The position numbers and the translations under genes were made by a program. DNA of 64,000 nt, taken from NCBI GenBank assembly GCA_021307315.1, contig JAJSPD010000091.1:1-64000 (forward strand), read 5' to 3'. The notes under the pieces were generated by a model that saw only the letters and a program-made list of their open reading frames with translations, did no database searches and was not told where the DNA came from. This stretch comes from Bisporella sp. PMI_857. Lineage: Eukaryota; Ascomycota; Leotiomycetes; Helotiales; Helotiaceae. The first letter of the stretch is position 1. Each line of letters opens with the position of its first letter. Of the stretch, positions 1-12,175 are shown piece by piece.

Positions 1-177
1 AATGCCTTCCCCGACTAGAGCTTCGCGATATGCAGATTTGCTACCTGCTGTATCGATCGCCCTAAAGCCAGCCTTGAGCGCCGCCTCAACAAGCGATGCG
101 CTCTTATCATATTTAAAAGCCGTCCCATATAAGATCTCCGGGATGCCCTGAGACCGAATTGGAGGGGGGCCAGTCAT
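1..177 (-). CDS. aldo/keto reductase, N-terminal part (cut by window edge)
   Basis: The minus strand opens with ATG at 177 and stays open to the window edge, giving about 59 residues. The reading contains ILYGTAFKYDKSASLVEAAL, then a GFRAIDTAG segment and a YREALVGEGI segment. This is the beta1-alpha1-beta2 start of the NADPH-dependent aldo/keto reductase barrel, where the Asp of the AIDTA-like motif is one of the catalytic tetrad positions. The catalytic Tyr usually lies just after this in the GxYxNE region; here the segment reads GSKSAYRE, so I cannot confirm it. A run of GCA codons precedes the ATG and could extend the frame slightly, but no earlier in-frame ATG was seen. The family call is fairly safe; substrate cannot be inferred. 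Confidence 0.7.
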   Translation of the reverse strand, partial: MTGPPPIRSQGIPEILYGTAFKYDKSASLVEAALKAGFRAIDTAGSKSAYREALVGEGI

Positions 178-1110
178 GGCTGCTGCTGCTGCCTCGGAAT
201 GTAGTATCAGACTGGACGGGATGACAGATTGAATTGCACGGTATATTGGTGAAGAGCCCTGTCCGTCACAGAGTGGGAAGGGGAGAATGGCATTTCAATC
301 ATTTTAATGGTAGTGTTCAGTAATCCGGCCATCATGCATGAAACTCCGACACCTGCCTTTTTAGGCACGGCACATTAGGCACCAGCAAGTTTGATACAGT
401 GACAGATGGGATAGCTTCGGACAACAAGAATGAGCGAAATTTAATTTCCAATAAGACAAAAACTCGAAGCCATTTTCCGATCAGGCGGCGGTCGTTTTTT
501 AACAAGTACGGGGGCACAACCAATAAAGATATTAATAGAGCCGGCAAGGGGCACACCACCAAACTTGGGCAATATTTTCATATATTTCAGATTGGATCGC
601 AGTCTCTCCGTGAGCAGCAGGTTACTCGGATTCATATATATTGTTCACAAGTATTTTAAGTTTATCAACCTATAAGATTTCATACTGTTTTGCTGTAGTC
701 CATTCGACATGCTCCAACTCTACCCCGTAGCTAGCAAACTGGTCGAATCTATCAAACTGTAAAGCGTATATGGCTATGAATTTGAGAATAAGACCAGCCG
801 ATAGAATACAAGAGCTAGCAATCACACCGCTGATTCTGTACGAAAGTAGCATCCTTAGAAACTCGAATTGGAGGATAAGTAATAGGCACATTTGATCTAG
901 ATAGAGAGAATCCTTTTGTTATATGGGCCTACTAGTAGACCTCGTTGCCAAGAAAGTGCCTGTAACATTGTTGCAATATAACTCTATACTATCACAAGAA
1001 TAAAATACAAACGCCTGAACACCTGAACGCCTGAACGCCAGCAATAAAAACCACGGCTAACCGTTATCCAAACAGCTATCCCGACCTAACATCCCTCCCA
1101 ATCATTGTAT
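178..1110. other. intergenic stretch, no gene seen
   Basis: This 0.9 kb lies between the reductase start and the end of the secreted-protein gene. It is AT-rich and holds only short overlapping open frames with no recognisable domain. A short imperfect tandem of the phrase cctgaacg occurs near 1015-1040. It presumably holds the reductase promoter and the 3' end of the next gene. Confidence 0.5.
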
Positions 1111-2841
1111 TTAGCACTTCGGACATTTAGTCTCAGGCCATATCTTCAATCCGGTAGCCCCAGTCTGCCCTACAAATGATGAATCCAAATACAAAACTCC
1201 TTTTCGGTCTTTCTCCCATGTTCCCTTTTTAACTTCTGAGCCAAAAAAGCACGGAGGTAAACCATCTGACTTCCAGAATTCGGCTCCAGGTTTAGAGGCA
1301 CCCATTTGGCCGTTATTCTGCTCCCAGCACTGAACAGAATTCAACATTGTTGCAAGCTGATTCATTTTATAATAAACCCATATGTTCGTTAGGTCGTTAG
1401 CTCCACCAAAAGTATCGGAAGAGGCTCCTCCCCAGGTCATCATGTCAAGACAGCGGCCTGTCTCAGAGTGCCACGCATTATTTGGGTTCACACAGTCTTT
1501 TTGCTTCATGTCGTCTCGTATAATGACATATGTTTTCTTGAACATCCTTGCCATCTGCCATGCCAAGCCCTGATTCTATGTATATATGTCAAACCCGACT
1601 TATTAGTATTAAAACTAAGATTTCAGTTGACTTACCATTCTTGTTGCAACTCCTTTAAAGTATTCCTCTAGGCTTATATTCGGATGGTCCAAGAGCCACT
1701 GTCCATAGCCAAATACCTGGACGGCAGCATGCTTTCCCTCGCCCTTCCTCATGCTTTGAGGAATAAGATTCTGAGAGGTTCCCTGTTTACCGAAAATTGC
1801 CGCAATAGTGTCATCAATGGTTTTCAAGCCTTCCACTAGGCCTTCCTTGATCAACTCTTGAAGTGCCTCTTGTGCGCCTTCGCCAAGGTTTTTGGGCTCT
1901 CTGTTGTATAAATAATGATCAGCGGACGTTCTATAAAGATAAGCACCACGGGCAGACAGCAGATTTCCTTCTCAGGTATCCTTATGGTTAGTCTGCTATG
2001 GTATTCAAGTGGTGAACAATGTACATGACGCATCTCGGCCTGACTTACGGTGTCGTAACGTCACCCAGGATACTCATTATACCAGACATGGCGCCCAAGG
2101 CTCCTGAAGCGATAGGATTAGCGCCTGCCAGGGCACTGCCAATTCCGAGAGCTGAGCTGAGCAGGCCAAAAACGTTAAATGGTTCTTGTGATTGACCAGA
2201 AATATTGAGGTTAGCCTTCATATCATCCAATGCCAGAGTCTTAATGAAATTCCCCACGACAAGTCGATCGCGGAATTCACTCATAAATGAATGGAAGTTT
2301 CGCATTGATATAAAGAGATAATAAAGGCCTCCTTTCCCAATGTTGTTGAAGTCACCTAAAATAACTATTAGCATATAATTCATCGTTGGTGGGCTTGAAC
2401 CCAACCACCCGGGTACTAACTGCATTGTTTCTTAATATTGCATTGTGAGCCAAACGTGATACAACTGAACTCTCCATGGTCCATATCATCTGGAAATAGA
2501 TCCATATAAAGTTGCTGAGCCCAATTGCTGTGATCCTTGCGCATGCTGATGTATTCTTGTGCGTATTGCTCGGCTCCACTATCATACCAGAACTTCGACA
2601 TATCTTTTATGTCACTGTATCTCTGTCCTGTTTGGCAGTTTGGGAGCTTCTTATCTGGTAGGGTGGACGACTTTTTTGGCACTGTGGCAGTCTGGTTTGA
2701 TGGTGCGGTTTTCGCATTTGCTCCAACGGCTCCCTTCTTTGCAGCAACGGTTGGCCGGTTTGGCAGCTTGGCTGCAACTGTTGGCTCGAGAATCATACAC
2801 ACAGAAGCTAGCACCACCAGCAGAGAGCGGATTCTAGCCAT
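1111..2841 (-). CDS. secreted protein of unknown function, 495 aa, four exons
   Basis: Exons on the minus strand: 2841-2421, 2355-2049, 1930-1636 and 1575-1111. Introns are 65, 118 and 60 nt with GTTAGT, GTAAGT and GTAAGT donors and consistent phase, giving 496 codons. I chose ATG 2841 because it is directly followed by a classic signal peptide (basic MARIR, then a hydrophobic LLVVLASVC core and an Ala-rich cleavage region near residue 25). A Lys/Pro/Ala-rich linker follows. The mature part has scattered Cys residues, a Gly/Ala-rich hydrophobic stretch around residue 220 (GIGSALAG, GALGAMSG) that might be amphipathic or membrane-active, and a C-terminal third with several Trp and Cys residues ending in CPKC. 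It stands alone, without obvious partners. I do not recognise the family with certainty; it resembles uncharacterised fungal secreted proteins with domain-of-unknown-function labels. The gene structure is solid, the function unknown. Confidence 0.75.
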
Positions 2842-4660
2842 TACGGTTGGTAAAACTACCAAAAATTAACGTGACTTATTCGGAGGGGCTGGTTCTCACA
2901 ATTGTTAACAGTGACCGAAGAGTTAAGTGGATATAATGAGAAATAGGTTAAAAGCAGAGAGTCGATATTAGGACAATCGCCACTTAATAGTATCGCACTC
3001 TTATATAAACTTGATTACCGTCGTCAGTTAAAGTATGACCAGATCCTTTTCGTTCAAAAAGAGGAAGGCATTTGGATAAAAAATCCTAACGAGAGTAGTT
3101 GAGCACGGTACGATCATCCTGATCCTTTGAGTTTTTGATGATTGACTTCAAATACGCCACTTCAGCTGGAATAACCTGTAGGCTGTAGGTAATGAATAAA
3201 TCCCATTCCCGTGCCAAATAATGAAGCTCGGTGGCGCAAGGCTCCAAGCCTGTCCTCGCCCCGCTTTGCCTTATTTAGCCAAACCACCTCCACTATTTTA
3301 TACTTCTGACAAGTACGATTTTATTGGTGAGTCGCTCCGCAAACTGCTTAGGATTCGGAGATTCCGTTACAAGACTTACGACTCACGTTTTCATTGGTCA
3401 GCAACACAGAAAGAAACATGTCAAATGTGTTGCCATGTTATTTAATCTTTCACTCCTGCTTCTCAACCCCGACCTCCTCTATCTGCGATGCAAATCCAAG
3501 ATCCGTCATATTCAAAGCGTCTTCTGGTGGCTCCAAGTGTGGCGCGTCATGATACGATCCACGTGCGCAGCTTGAGTCACTAAACTTGGCCATTACACTT
3601 ACAAATTTCAAAACCTTCCAGATAGCAGAATCTGATTGCAGTTTAGGAATGCACCAGACTTATTCTTCTGGATAAATGGCAGAAGATCCTCCATATTAGC
3701 TAACGACCGTAAAATGTACAGAATTTGATAAGCTGCTCTTGTTTTGAGAAATTTGATTTTAATTGTCTGGGAAAGAAAGTCTTGGTTTTGGTAAACTTGA
3801 GAATGGTACTCTCCCCCAACGCAGGAGGCAGGTATATTTCCATTTCCGCTATCTTTACCAAGAAATGACAAGATTGCTATGGCACAGCCTACTGCAGAAC
3901 TAATGTTGAGGAAGCAATTAGTGTACTGGAGTCGGAAGAGGGAGTAGTGCGGCAGCACAGGTGAAGATGATGGAATGTTCGAAAGCTTGGCAATTCTTTT
4001 TCCTATTCCCCCCTCAATGCCACAAGCCGCTTTTATCATATAGGTACTGACAGGGCGCACGCAAAGGTACGGTATAATATTGTCTGGAAGTGACACTAAG
4101 ATATCTTAGACTGTCTCTTGAACGATTTTCACTACCTTTAGCCTGTTTATAAAGCCTATACATCTCCTCTTTCATCTGCGGATGACGGTCACTATTGCAA
4201 GGCCATCATCAGCTGATGGGAAGGCATATGCCTCACAATATTATTTAAGGCGAATTAGAACATGCTAGTTCGATTTACTTATAGCCCCTGCCTAGAGAGA
4301 ACTCAAGCACAGGGCCAGAAAGCGCGAGCTACCATCTGGCTCACCTCCGTTAATCCCATCGCTCCTGGATAGCCATAGAAGTATTGATAAATAGACGCCC
4401 ATCAAGCGTAGGGGCCCCGAATAGATGCCTCAAGTCCTCCGCTTCTTGTGCTGATTTATTGGTCATTAGCCAACAGAACGTATCTGCAGGCGGAAACTCA
4501 AATTCAGCGGTGCAAAAGCCTCAACATTTGCTCGCCGTTTTGTGACAATCATATAATATGACAGTTTCTAATACCTAAAAGAAAGTCCTGGCGCAACCTG
4601 CCTGCCGACATGATGCCCTAACCCCAGTTGCAAAGCTAAGGAGCACAAAGATCTTATCTC
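2842..4660. other. intergenic stretch with one weak minus-strand open frame
   Basis: The stretch holds the promoter of the secreted-protein gene (2842-3200) and otherwise no clear gene. The minus-strand frame 4096-3608 is open for 162 codons but begins with GTG, shows no family resemblance, and has odd composition. I cannot support it as a gene; it could be an exon of a decayed one. Confidence 0.4.
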
Positions 4661-6159
4661 GTGGATCACACAAACCCAAAATTTCCTGGCCTCCATCCAA
4701 CGCGTACCTGCATCCTCAAAATTCCTCGCCTGGAAACACACACCAATCTATATCCTGAAGTCACTTGCGGGCTTACCGAGAAAGGGACTTGTTACGGAGA
4801 ATTGAATTATGTTGTTGTCTCATATTCCTGGCAATCAGTCGGTCCTTCTAACGTGGATTCTTCTGGACACTCACCCACAGTCCAGGTAAAGGAGCACGGC
4901 ATAGTCAGGAACCCTCGATGCGCAACCAACAGTTTACTTAGAGCGATCATGTTTCCTGTTTCTCGGAACATATCACTACTTTGGATCGATCAAGAATGCG
5001 TTAGCCAAAAATTCTGACCGATATTTGGATTCATCTAGAATGCAACAATATCATCTTCAACTAGGCAAAGTTCAAAATTGGACTTTTAAGCTTCGAGCTT
5101 ACAAATCAACGTTAACTCGATGTTTTGAGCGCGGCTAAGACAGTCCAAAATATCCCTGCATCTATTTGCATTTCTTATTGGGGAGTCGAAAATATATTGA
5201 ACGAGACAAAATACCTAACTTGGTTGGTGAGAGTTGTCTCCAGAGATCGCTGGTTCATAAAAGCATAGGTATATCAAGAGAGGTTCTCAGCCAACCTTGA
5301 TATGATCCTCACCCTCCCAGTCTCTTTTCAGCCTTCTCCGCGTATCAACCTTGTCCGCCAAGATTTCTCAGTACCCGTTGAAAAGATTTGTGGGATCAGA
5401 CTTGCCTGGAGAGAGCACCTTTCGGATCTGGAAGTGGACCCACACCTCCAAGAGAATGGCAATACTATAGAACACGTACGCAAATCCATAATCGCTCTTC
5501 ATGATGCCGCACAACTCCGTAATGGCCCTACCTTTAACGGAAACCCAGTGGACACGGTCTGGAGCAGCGGGCCTTCTGGCGAGAACACATCACCAGATAT
5601 ATTTTTTGGCCTACTAGGCCTTCCTGGAAATTGAGCGTTGCGACTGCAGCGTTTTCTCAGACAGGCTGACGATTTCCTCAAATGTGATGGGGTTTGAGTG
5701 GAGATTCCCCGCATCACGCTCCAGAAGTTATGTCGTGGCTTTTGGTTTCATTTCTCATTGCCAACAAATTTTTCCTTTAGTCCTTGTCTGAACAGTTGAT
5801 GAAGCCCATGGCATATATTTCATTGCCCTATTAGTGATATGGAATTGATTTTACATGCATGGAATCTGAAGACACGGATTGCAAAAGGCAAAGCATTACA
5901 GATTGAGCTGCGCAATGTTTCAGAGGCTTTAAAAGAAGTCTTTGGAAAAGATATAACCCAACCGGAATCACTCAAAAATGCAGCCCAAGATTTAGTGAAG
6001 CATCTCTATTTGGATGATCACGAGGATCCACTGGAGTATATATCAGCTTTGGAAATGAGGCATATCAAAAGCATGAGTATTGTCCCCCTGTCTTGTACTA
6101 TTGGCGAAATCGTGAGAGAGATTTTCCTATCACGTGGACAATGTGGGCCAGGATTATAG
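4661..6159 (+). pseudogene. decayed HET-domain (heterokaryon incompatibility) gene
   Basis: The frame 4661-5017 reads a recognisable HET core: a YVVVSYSW block, then after a shortened spacer LLWIDQECVSQ. In intact HET proteins these are the beta-strand/SxxW motif and the LWxDxxCIxQ motif that mark the TIR-like fold. The frame stops three codons after the Q, where the family should continue into an alpha-helical segment. Two more open pieces (5302-5634 and 5839-6159) lie downstream on the same strand but are not joined by convincing splice sites and were not recognised on their own. No N-terminal start with good context was found. I interpret this as a broken HET gene; the 3' limit is arbitrary. 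HET proteins trigger allorecognition cell death in filamentous fungi. Confidence 0.55.
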
Positions 6160-6768
6160 CCACGGCGAGACTATGATAGATTATGGCATAAAGACAAAGC
6201 AACTCAGCAACTCATGGGAGGTGACACTTTTATTGCATTGATGGAGGATATCGTTGGTGATCTAGGTGTGTTAACAAGCTTTTTGATTGAGTTGGTAGCA
6301 ATTATTTGTTCGGCCAACACACCACCCTTTACCTCAATGTCACGCGGAGTATGGAGTCTAAGTCATAAATTAACTTATCCGTGATCGGTGATAGTTACAA
6401 TACTAAATTTTCTAGTTTATTGCCATTGCCGGTTGTGTAATTTTATATCAAGCTTAATGTAAGTTATCTTTAGTTTGCTACAAGTTTTGCAGCTTGTGGC
6501 CAAGGACTCTTGGACGCGACTATTAGACTGTTTTAGGCAGAATATATATTACAAATAAATCAAATATGACCAACTCGAATCACACAACTTGGTGGTATAT
6601 GAGGTAAATATCGATTAAATATCAAAGGCACAAAAATAGGAATATATAAGATCTAGCCACTTATGTTTGATTCCCCGCTCAGTCCCCGCGCCCAATTAAC
6701 TCCAACCTCCCAAACCCGAAAATACGATACAAGGAACAAAAACGCCATAAAATGAAAAGAAACAAGGT
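6160..6768. other. intergenic stretch, nothing recognised
   Basis: AT-rich DNA between the HET relic and the 3' end of the membrane-protein gene. Short open pieces just after 6160 may be tails of the relic. No motif or repeat of note. Confidence 0.4.
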
Positions 6769-9087
6769 TTAAGAAAGCTTGACCCAGCCCATAAGGCTAC
6801 TTTGATCCCACATTGGCGTTTCCATTCTCAATACACATTCTTTTTGTAGTGAGTTTGTTGAGCGCTCATACGAGCACAGAACAGCTCTCAACATCCCGCC
6901 TTCTTTACCGCAGAGGAGGGCTACGGACGGAGGGTGAATAGCCGCAAAGACAGTTACTGTCATTGTACCCTAGGATCATCAGCATTGCTCAATGTCCAAT
7001 TTATAGCTGAAGCGAATACTCACTGTATCAATTAAAGTAAACAGCCTTTGTCCCGGTGGCAAGTTGGCAAAATTGCCGCTGGGATCGGCACCAATTCTCT
7101 CATCAACCTGCTTGGAGCAATACGGTCCACTACTAGGCGTGTATGTAAATCTTCCAATGGAATTCCCGAATGTGAGGTACTCAATTTTCTCAAGAGGGAG
7201 TGTGCCTTCAAAACCGATCAGCCACGGCGTAGCGCCCCAGACTTTACCACTATAAAGCGCGGTCACGCTCCACGGTGCCAAAATCAATAGCAAAATACCA
7301 AGGACGAGAAAGAAGGCTCCAACACCCTGGGTCGCTTTGAAAGCAGCAAGTCCAGCACCGATCAGGACCCAAAGTGGTCCACTTCGCAGTCCATAGCCAG
7401 CACAAGCTTTCTTCCACGTTTCTCGGGTCTGAAAATGGATACGCGGGATATCTTTCCAGCGGATGCTGATCCCGTGACAACCATCGATAATGATGGACCC
7501 ATCGTGACAGACCCCGGCGACTTGGCAAAGGGGTTCAATGTCCCAGAGATTAGCACCCAAGTCATCGGATGTATTGAACCAGCCTGCTGCACTTGAACTC
7601 CTTAATTGGTCCATGCATATCATTCGTTCAACAATACGGTCACTATCATTTGCAAGAGAGAGACGAGCCAGAGCTTGAAGCTCGCTATCAGTGGGATCCA
7701 TGCGTGGCCGCTTGGAAAGGAGTGTCATGAGCGCGTATGCAATATCTCCGCGTTGAAACTCTCGCCACTGTCGAGAACGCAATGCTGTAAGCCCGACCTG
7801 GATGAGCTCTAGACGGGAGAGGCTTAAAGTCCCAGTGAAATGTTCAGCTAGAAGTCGGAAGGTCTCTTCATTGCCATCGCTGACGATGCGGTTGTCAGTT
7901 GTGGTTTGAACCGCCCAGGCTCGGTGTACCATCTCCATAATATCGACTAGCTCTGTGGCATCGCCATTCTTGAGGCTTTGAGAGCCAGGAGTACAGAGCA
8001 TGACTTTGTGATTACGGGCCAAAAGAACTTCTGGGAGACACCAGAGACGCTGGCCAAAGAATACCAGTGCATTGGTAGATGAATCCGGGAGAACAATACA
8101 TATTTGATGAGATCCACGGACAACATCGCAGAAACGGTGCACATCATCGGTGGCTGCAGGCTGAAGCTCAGCACGGCAATGATAGTCCGCCCAATATGCT
8201 TCGACACCCAGCTCCTCAGCGAGTCTTCTAGCTCTGAAGTCGAGTGTTTCGGTATCCAGAGCTGTGTTGTTTGGATCCTCAGCCGTCGGCATATGAACTT
8301 GGAACTGTGCCGCTGCAAAACTGATGAAGATATAGAGGCCTGTATAGCTTCCATCTTCAATGACTTGCCAGCGGCTGTTTCGGTAGACAACAAGAGCGCG
8401 TGGCCTCAAGAGGCGCTTCTGTTCCCCTTTGATTTGATAGACTTTATCCATATCATCCTTTTGCACTCCGGTGATCTCTTTTAAGGCATTTGGTGCAGCG
8501 TCCAGATAGTTGCGAGCATGTTTTGGATATTCATAGCATCGACTGGGGAAGCTAAGGTACGTCGATCTTGCCGCACCAGCTCCACCGCCTATCGGATAAG
8601 CCACTAAGAACAGCATGGCTGGCAATATCAAAATAGATTTTCCTATAGCTAGGGAAATACTTTCAAATCGATCATCATGTAGGCTGACTGCCCATGTGGA
8701 GATTCTTAGCAAAGTCGGTGCATTTCCTTCCACTTCCCGACGTCTCCAATTCCCAGGTGGCTGCGTATTGGGCCCGGCAGCTGCTTGGACGAGCATACGG
8801 TATGACTTGCCAAATGTTGGGCTGATGTACCTGGCAAGGTCTCGTGGTCGATAGGTCTTGCGGTTCAATACATCTCGATGAAAGTGCTGTGGGGCTGGAG
8901 CAAAGGGTCCTTCTTTCTCAACATCGCGTAATGTAGGGTTCATGTACCGACGGCCCTTGAACCATCCCTGGCCGCCATTGTAATAAACATTGATATCAAC
9001 CATGGCGGGGACATGGTGTTGTTGACGTGCCTGAGAAGATCTGAGTAATAACTTGGGATATTGAGAACAACTTACTTGAAACTCCAT
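6769..9087 (-). CDS. membrane protein, 739 aa, with divergent HET/TIR-like core
   Basis: Exons: 9087-9076, 9030-7024 and 6969-6769, 740 codons in consistent phase. The first exon encodes only MEFQ. The 45-nt first intron (GTAAGT..CAG) is a multiple of three without a stop, so a retained form adds 15 residues. The N-terminus has VDINVYYNGGQGWFKGRR, conserved in a family of fungal hypothetical proteins. A hydrophobic segment lies near residue 140. The central region reads VEAYWADYHC, then DVHRFCDVVRGSHQICIVLP and LWCLPEVLLA. This order parallels the LWxDxxCxxQ, xMxxIYxxAxxV and RxWTxQE blocks of HET domains, so I infer a divergent HET/TIR-like fold. Two transmembrane helices follow around residues 580-625, then a short cytosolic tail ending in LMGWVKLS. 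Function is not known; the HET link is inference. Confidence 0.75.
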
Positions 9088-11159
9088 GATGACGGCCAGT
9101 TTTCCTTCTGATATGACACGTGAAATGGGTGCTTGATAACGAATGGCTCAAGTTTGGGGCTCTCTGGGAGTCATTGGACACATATAAGGACCTAGCGGTA
9201 TTGCTTTTAGTGCAATATATCCCAACCATGTACTATGCATGAAATCGGCACAGGTTTAGGCTAGCGCTTCCCAATAATCGCTTATTTGAGGCTTGTCAAT
9301 GCAATACATGGGCCGATTATATGAGCGGCATAGTCCTGTAATCCACCACCTAGTGCTTCGAATATCTAAGTTTATCCTAGCCTTCGAGTTAAGCTAAGCC
9401 AAATAATACTAAATTTCTCTAAGAACTCCATTTTAGTACTCAACCTGTACTATTTCTAACGAATGATTATTTTCTAGCAAATTGAAACCTGTTACTATAT
9501 TGCAGACGCAGAATCGCAAGGCTGACGGAAAACATTCACAAATCAAGCAAGGCCCGGATAGCCAAACGCTGCCGCACCTCCCCACCTTTAGCTCCATGCA
9601 ACTTACAAAGCTTAATAATTATGAAAATAATACTTGGCCTGGGGATAGTCACAAAAGGAGCATGAAGTATTAACCCTAACTCCCACTAGAACAGATGCTG
9701 AGAAATTGTCATTCATCTCAGGCGTAAGGCGGTGGATAAGATGATGCCAGCGGCTAATTTCGTTGCACCTATGATCTTGGCTGTGCTGATCTATGACAAA
9801 AGGGGAGATAAAGAAAACATGACGCATTGCAAATAGAATAATAGGGGCATCGGAAATTAGCAATCAGCCACTTGCGCCCGATTCCCCCTTGTGTAACCTC
9901 AACACCAATAAGCTTTGTGCCAAATTTGGAGTCAAATCATGCAGCCACAAGTTTTAATCGATATTCGGATTCAGCTTGCTACAAACTTGTTTATGAGGCT
10001 TTTACACCCCAGTGTTATCAAAGCAATATGTGTTGCCTGGAGTCCAAATACGAACGAATGAAATGATGTCAAACGGCTCACCACGCTGATTGCCTTTAGG
10101 CGCCTCATGAAGCCGCCAAGGAAATTGCCAAGGAATAAGGCACATCAGTCCACTGACATAAATCAGACATGTGGCCAATGCGTTTTCGAAATTGCAGAGT
10201 CGCTTTGTAACAAAGCAGTTGACAATTTCGCTATATATAGTCATGTTAGGTGTATTAACTGTAACACAATGTTGATAGTTCTTTTATTTTAAGCTCTAGC
10301 TTGTAAATTGAGCACAATCTGACTTCGACGAAAGTGTGGATTCTTTTTTCGCTTCAAAACCCAACTCTAAAAATAAGCGAGTACGTGGTATGGGAGTTCT
10401 AAACACGTACAAGTTTGCCAGGAATATATATGAGAACACTTATGGTTAACTCGATCACGCTACTAAATAAATGCGCTTTACCCGCGTGCTATAGTGATGA
10501 TCCTATACTACGAGCCACGATCCAGGAACCCTTCATGTTGAGGATACTCATAACTCTAGAGCTTTGTTATGTCCTCTAGAGTATTTACAGGCTTCATCCC
10601 TAGTTACGTCCTCTCACTTCTATAGCTTCCTTCGGTAGGCGAGCTTGTTGAGCTTCAGGCCGAAGATCTAGCACACGTTCGGAAAACATTTAGACCAGCG
10701 ATCTCAAGCTTATTTGGCACCCCTTCAAATAGGCTAGCTAAACATACAACATCAGCGCTAGAGCCTACAGAAACCTCAGTATTACCTATAGATATCTCAA
10801 CAACTATAACAGCTGTTTAATTTTCGATTAAAGATCAGTAGTTGTTAGGTTTGACTAAACGATAGACATGTTGAAAGTCATAAAACTTAAATTTTATATG
10901 TTTACTGCCCAAGTCTAGACATACAGTAGTAAATCCAAATCCTATCTCGCCTGTCCGAATTTGTACTACATGACCTGACTTTGGCCCCTAAGGCTAAGTT
11001 AAAATATCAAAGCTCTGTATGCACGGACTTCCCGCCTACCGCCTTATCCTAAATAAAAATAAAAATAAATGGTATTGGTAGTGGATACCAGAGAGAATAG
11101 TGTTATGGTAGATAATGATCTGATCATAATGCCACGAGAGATGCTATTTATGAGAAGGA
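9088..11159. other. 2 kb gene-poor stretch
   Basis: This region holds the promoter of the membrane-protein gene (9088-9300) and otherwise no supported gene. At about 10630-10820 on the plus strand a 59-codon open piece reads VGELVELQAEDLAHVRKTF and onward, ending in TAA; it looks protein-like and may be a worn fragment of a mobile element or another gene, but I cannot name it. Confidence 0.4.
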
Positions 11160-12175
11160 TTAGTTCCAGTGAACTCCATTCCTCCTCAGCCTTTCTATGC
11201 TATCCTGAATATCCTCTACGGTCTAGTGCCAGTCCTTTACTTCTAAGTCGGCTAACATCACTTGATGGTCATTTGGTGAGATAGTAATCCGACCTTCATG
11301 CTTAACTTGCCAAAGAGCACCGGATGGACAAACCCGTCGCGCAGTTGAAAAGCAGTGATCTTTTTGGTCAACTCTTCGTTACGGACCGGCTCCTGGAGGC
11401 GAGGCTGCTGCAAGATTCTTTCTAGGCTAGACACTTCCTGGTCAAAAATAGCTTGATCCGCAGTTTGGTAAGGCGAAAAGAAAATTTGGATCTGGGCTGC
11501 CGGAATTCCTTGGTGAATCAGAAGCGCCCCGGGTAAGATGGCTATGTGCAATACTAAGATTGTGAAGCTTCTGTAGGACGTCTCTACAAAGATCAAAATC
11601 CTTAAGATCAGCTTCGCGTGCAGGCACCGACTTTAAGACATACCCAATAACGCGTTCATGATTGTCTGTAAGGTGCGCAAGAGATTTAGGGGCAATAGAA
11701 GCCCCTTGGACTAATGAGCAGATGTAGCTCTCTTGGGAAGGACCGTGATTATGGTTACCCTCCAAATTAAGATTCCAAAACGCAGCAACGTTGGCTACCT
11801 CAAGGCCTTTGGGAGCAGGAAAGACAGCCGAAGGGAGATGTCCACGGAGCTGTAAAGGACGATCGTAAGCATTGTCTTTGTCGGGCCCTATACCTGGCTC
11901 CTGAAGCTTCCAAAGCTCGAGCAATTCGATGCTAGATGAGTACCACGTAGATGTCGCATCTGGGAGTCATTTCTTCTCTGTAGAGGCGATAACGAGTCTT
12001 TCGTCAACACCGGTAACAAGACTAACTACATCCCAGCCTCCGATTGGGACAGTATCAACCCGTAAATAGTTGCCAAATTTCTCTGGAAAAACCGAAGGAG
12101 GCTGGGGTGCAGTCAGGTATTTAATAGAGGATCTAACGCTAATGCGGTAATAGACTGGTTTGGTAGGTATGCCTT
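11160..12175 (-). pseudogene. dead fungal protein-kinase-like (APH/choline-kinase-fold) gene
   Basis: Read on the minus strand from about 12175, one frame gives VYYRISVRSS, then FGNYLRVDTVPIGGW, then a TGA where a Trp is expected (after STEK). It continues through WYSSSIELLELWKLQEPG, HLPSAVFPAPKG and VAAFWNLNLEG, to LHNLSIAHSHL, which sits where the catalytic-loop region of this family lies. A one-base shift follows; the next frame carries LLIHQGIPAAQIQIF and RDGFVHPVL. A second shift leads to GRITISPNDHQVML and, after a TAG, to the terminal region ending at TAA 11160-11162. At least two in-frame stops and two frameshifts make this a pseudogene. The family is common in Pezizomycotina and mostly uncharacterised, so kinase activity even of intact members is an inference. 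Confidence 0.7.

Noticed and set aside
3608..4096. 162-codon minus-strand open frame
   Set aside because: It starts with GTG, has no recognised motif and unlikely composition; not supported as a gene.
7048..8484. Plus-strand open frames opposite the 739-aa protein
   Set aside because: They are antisense shadows of a long coding exon with no domains.
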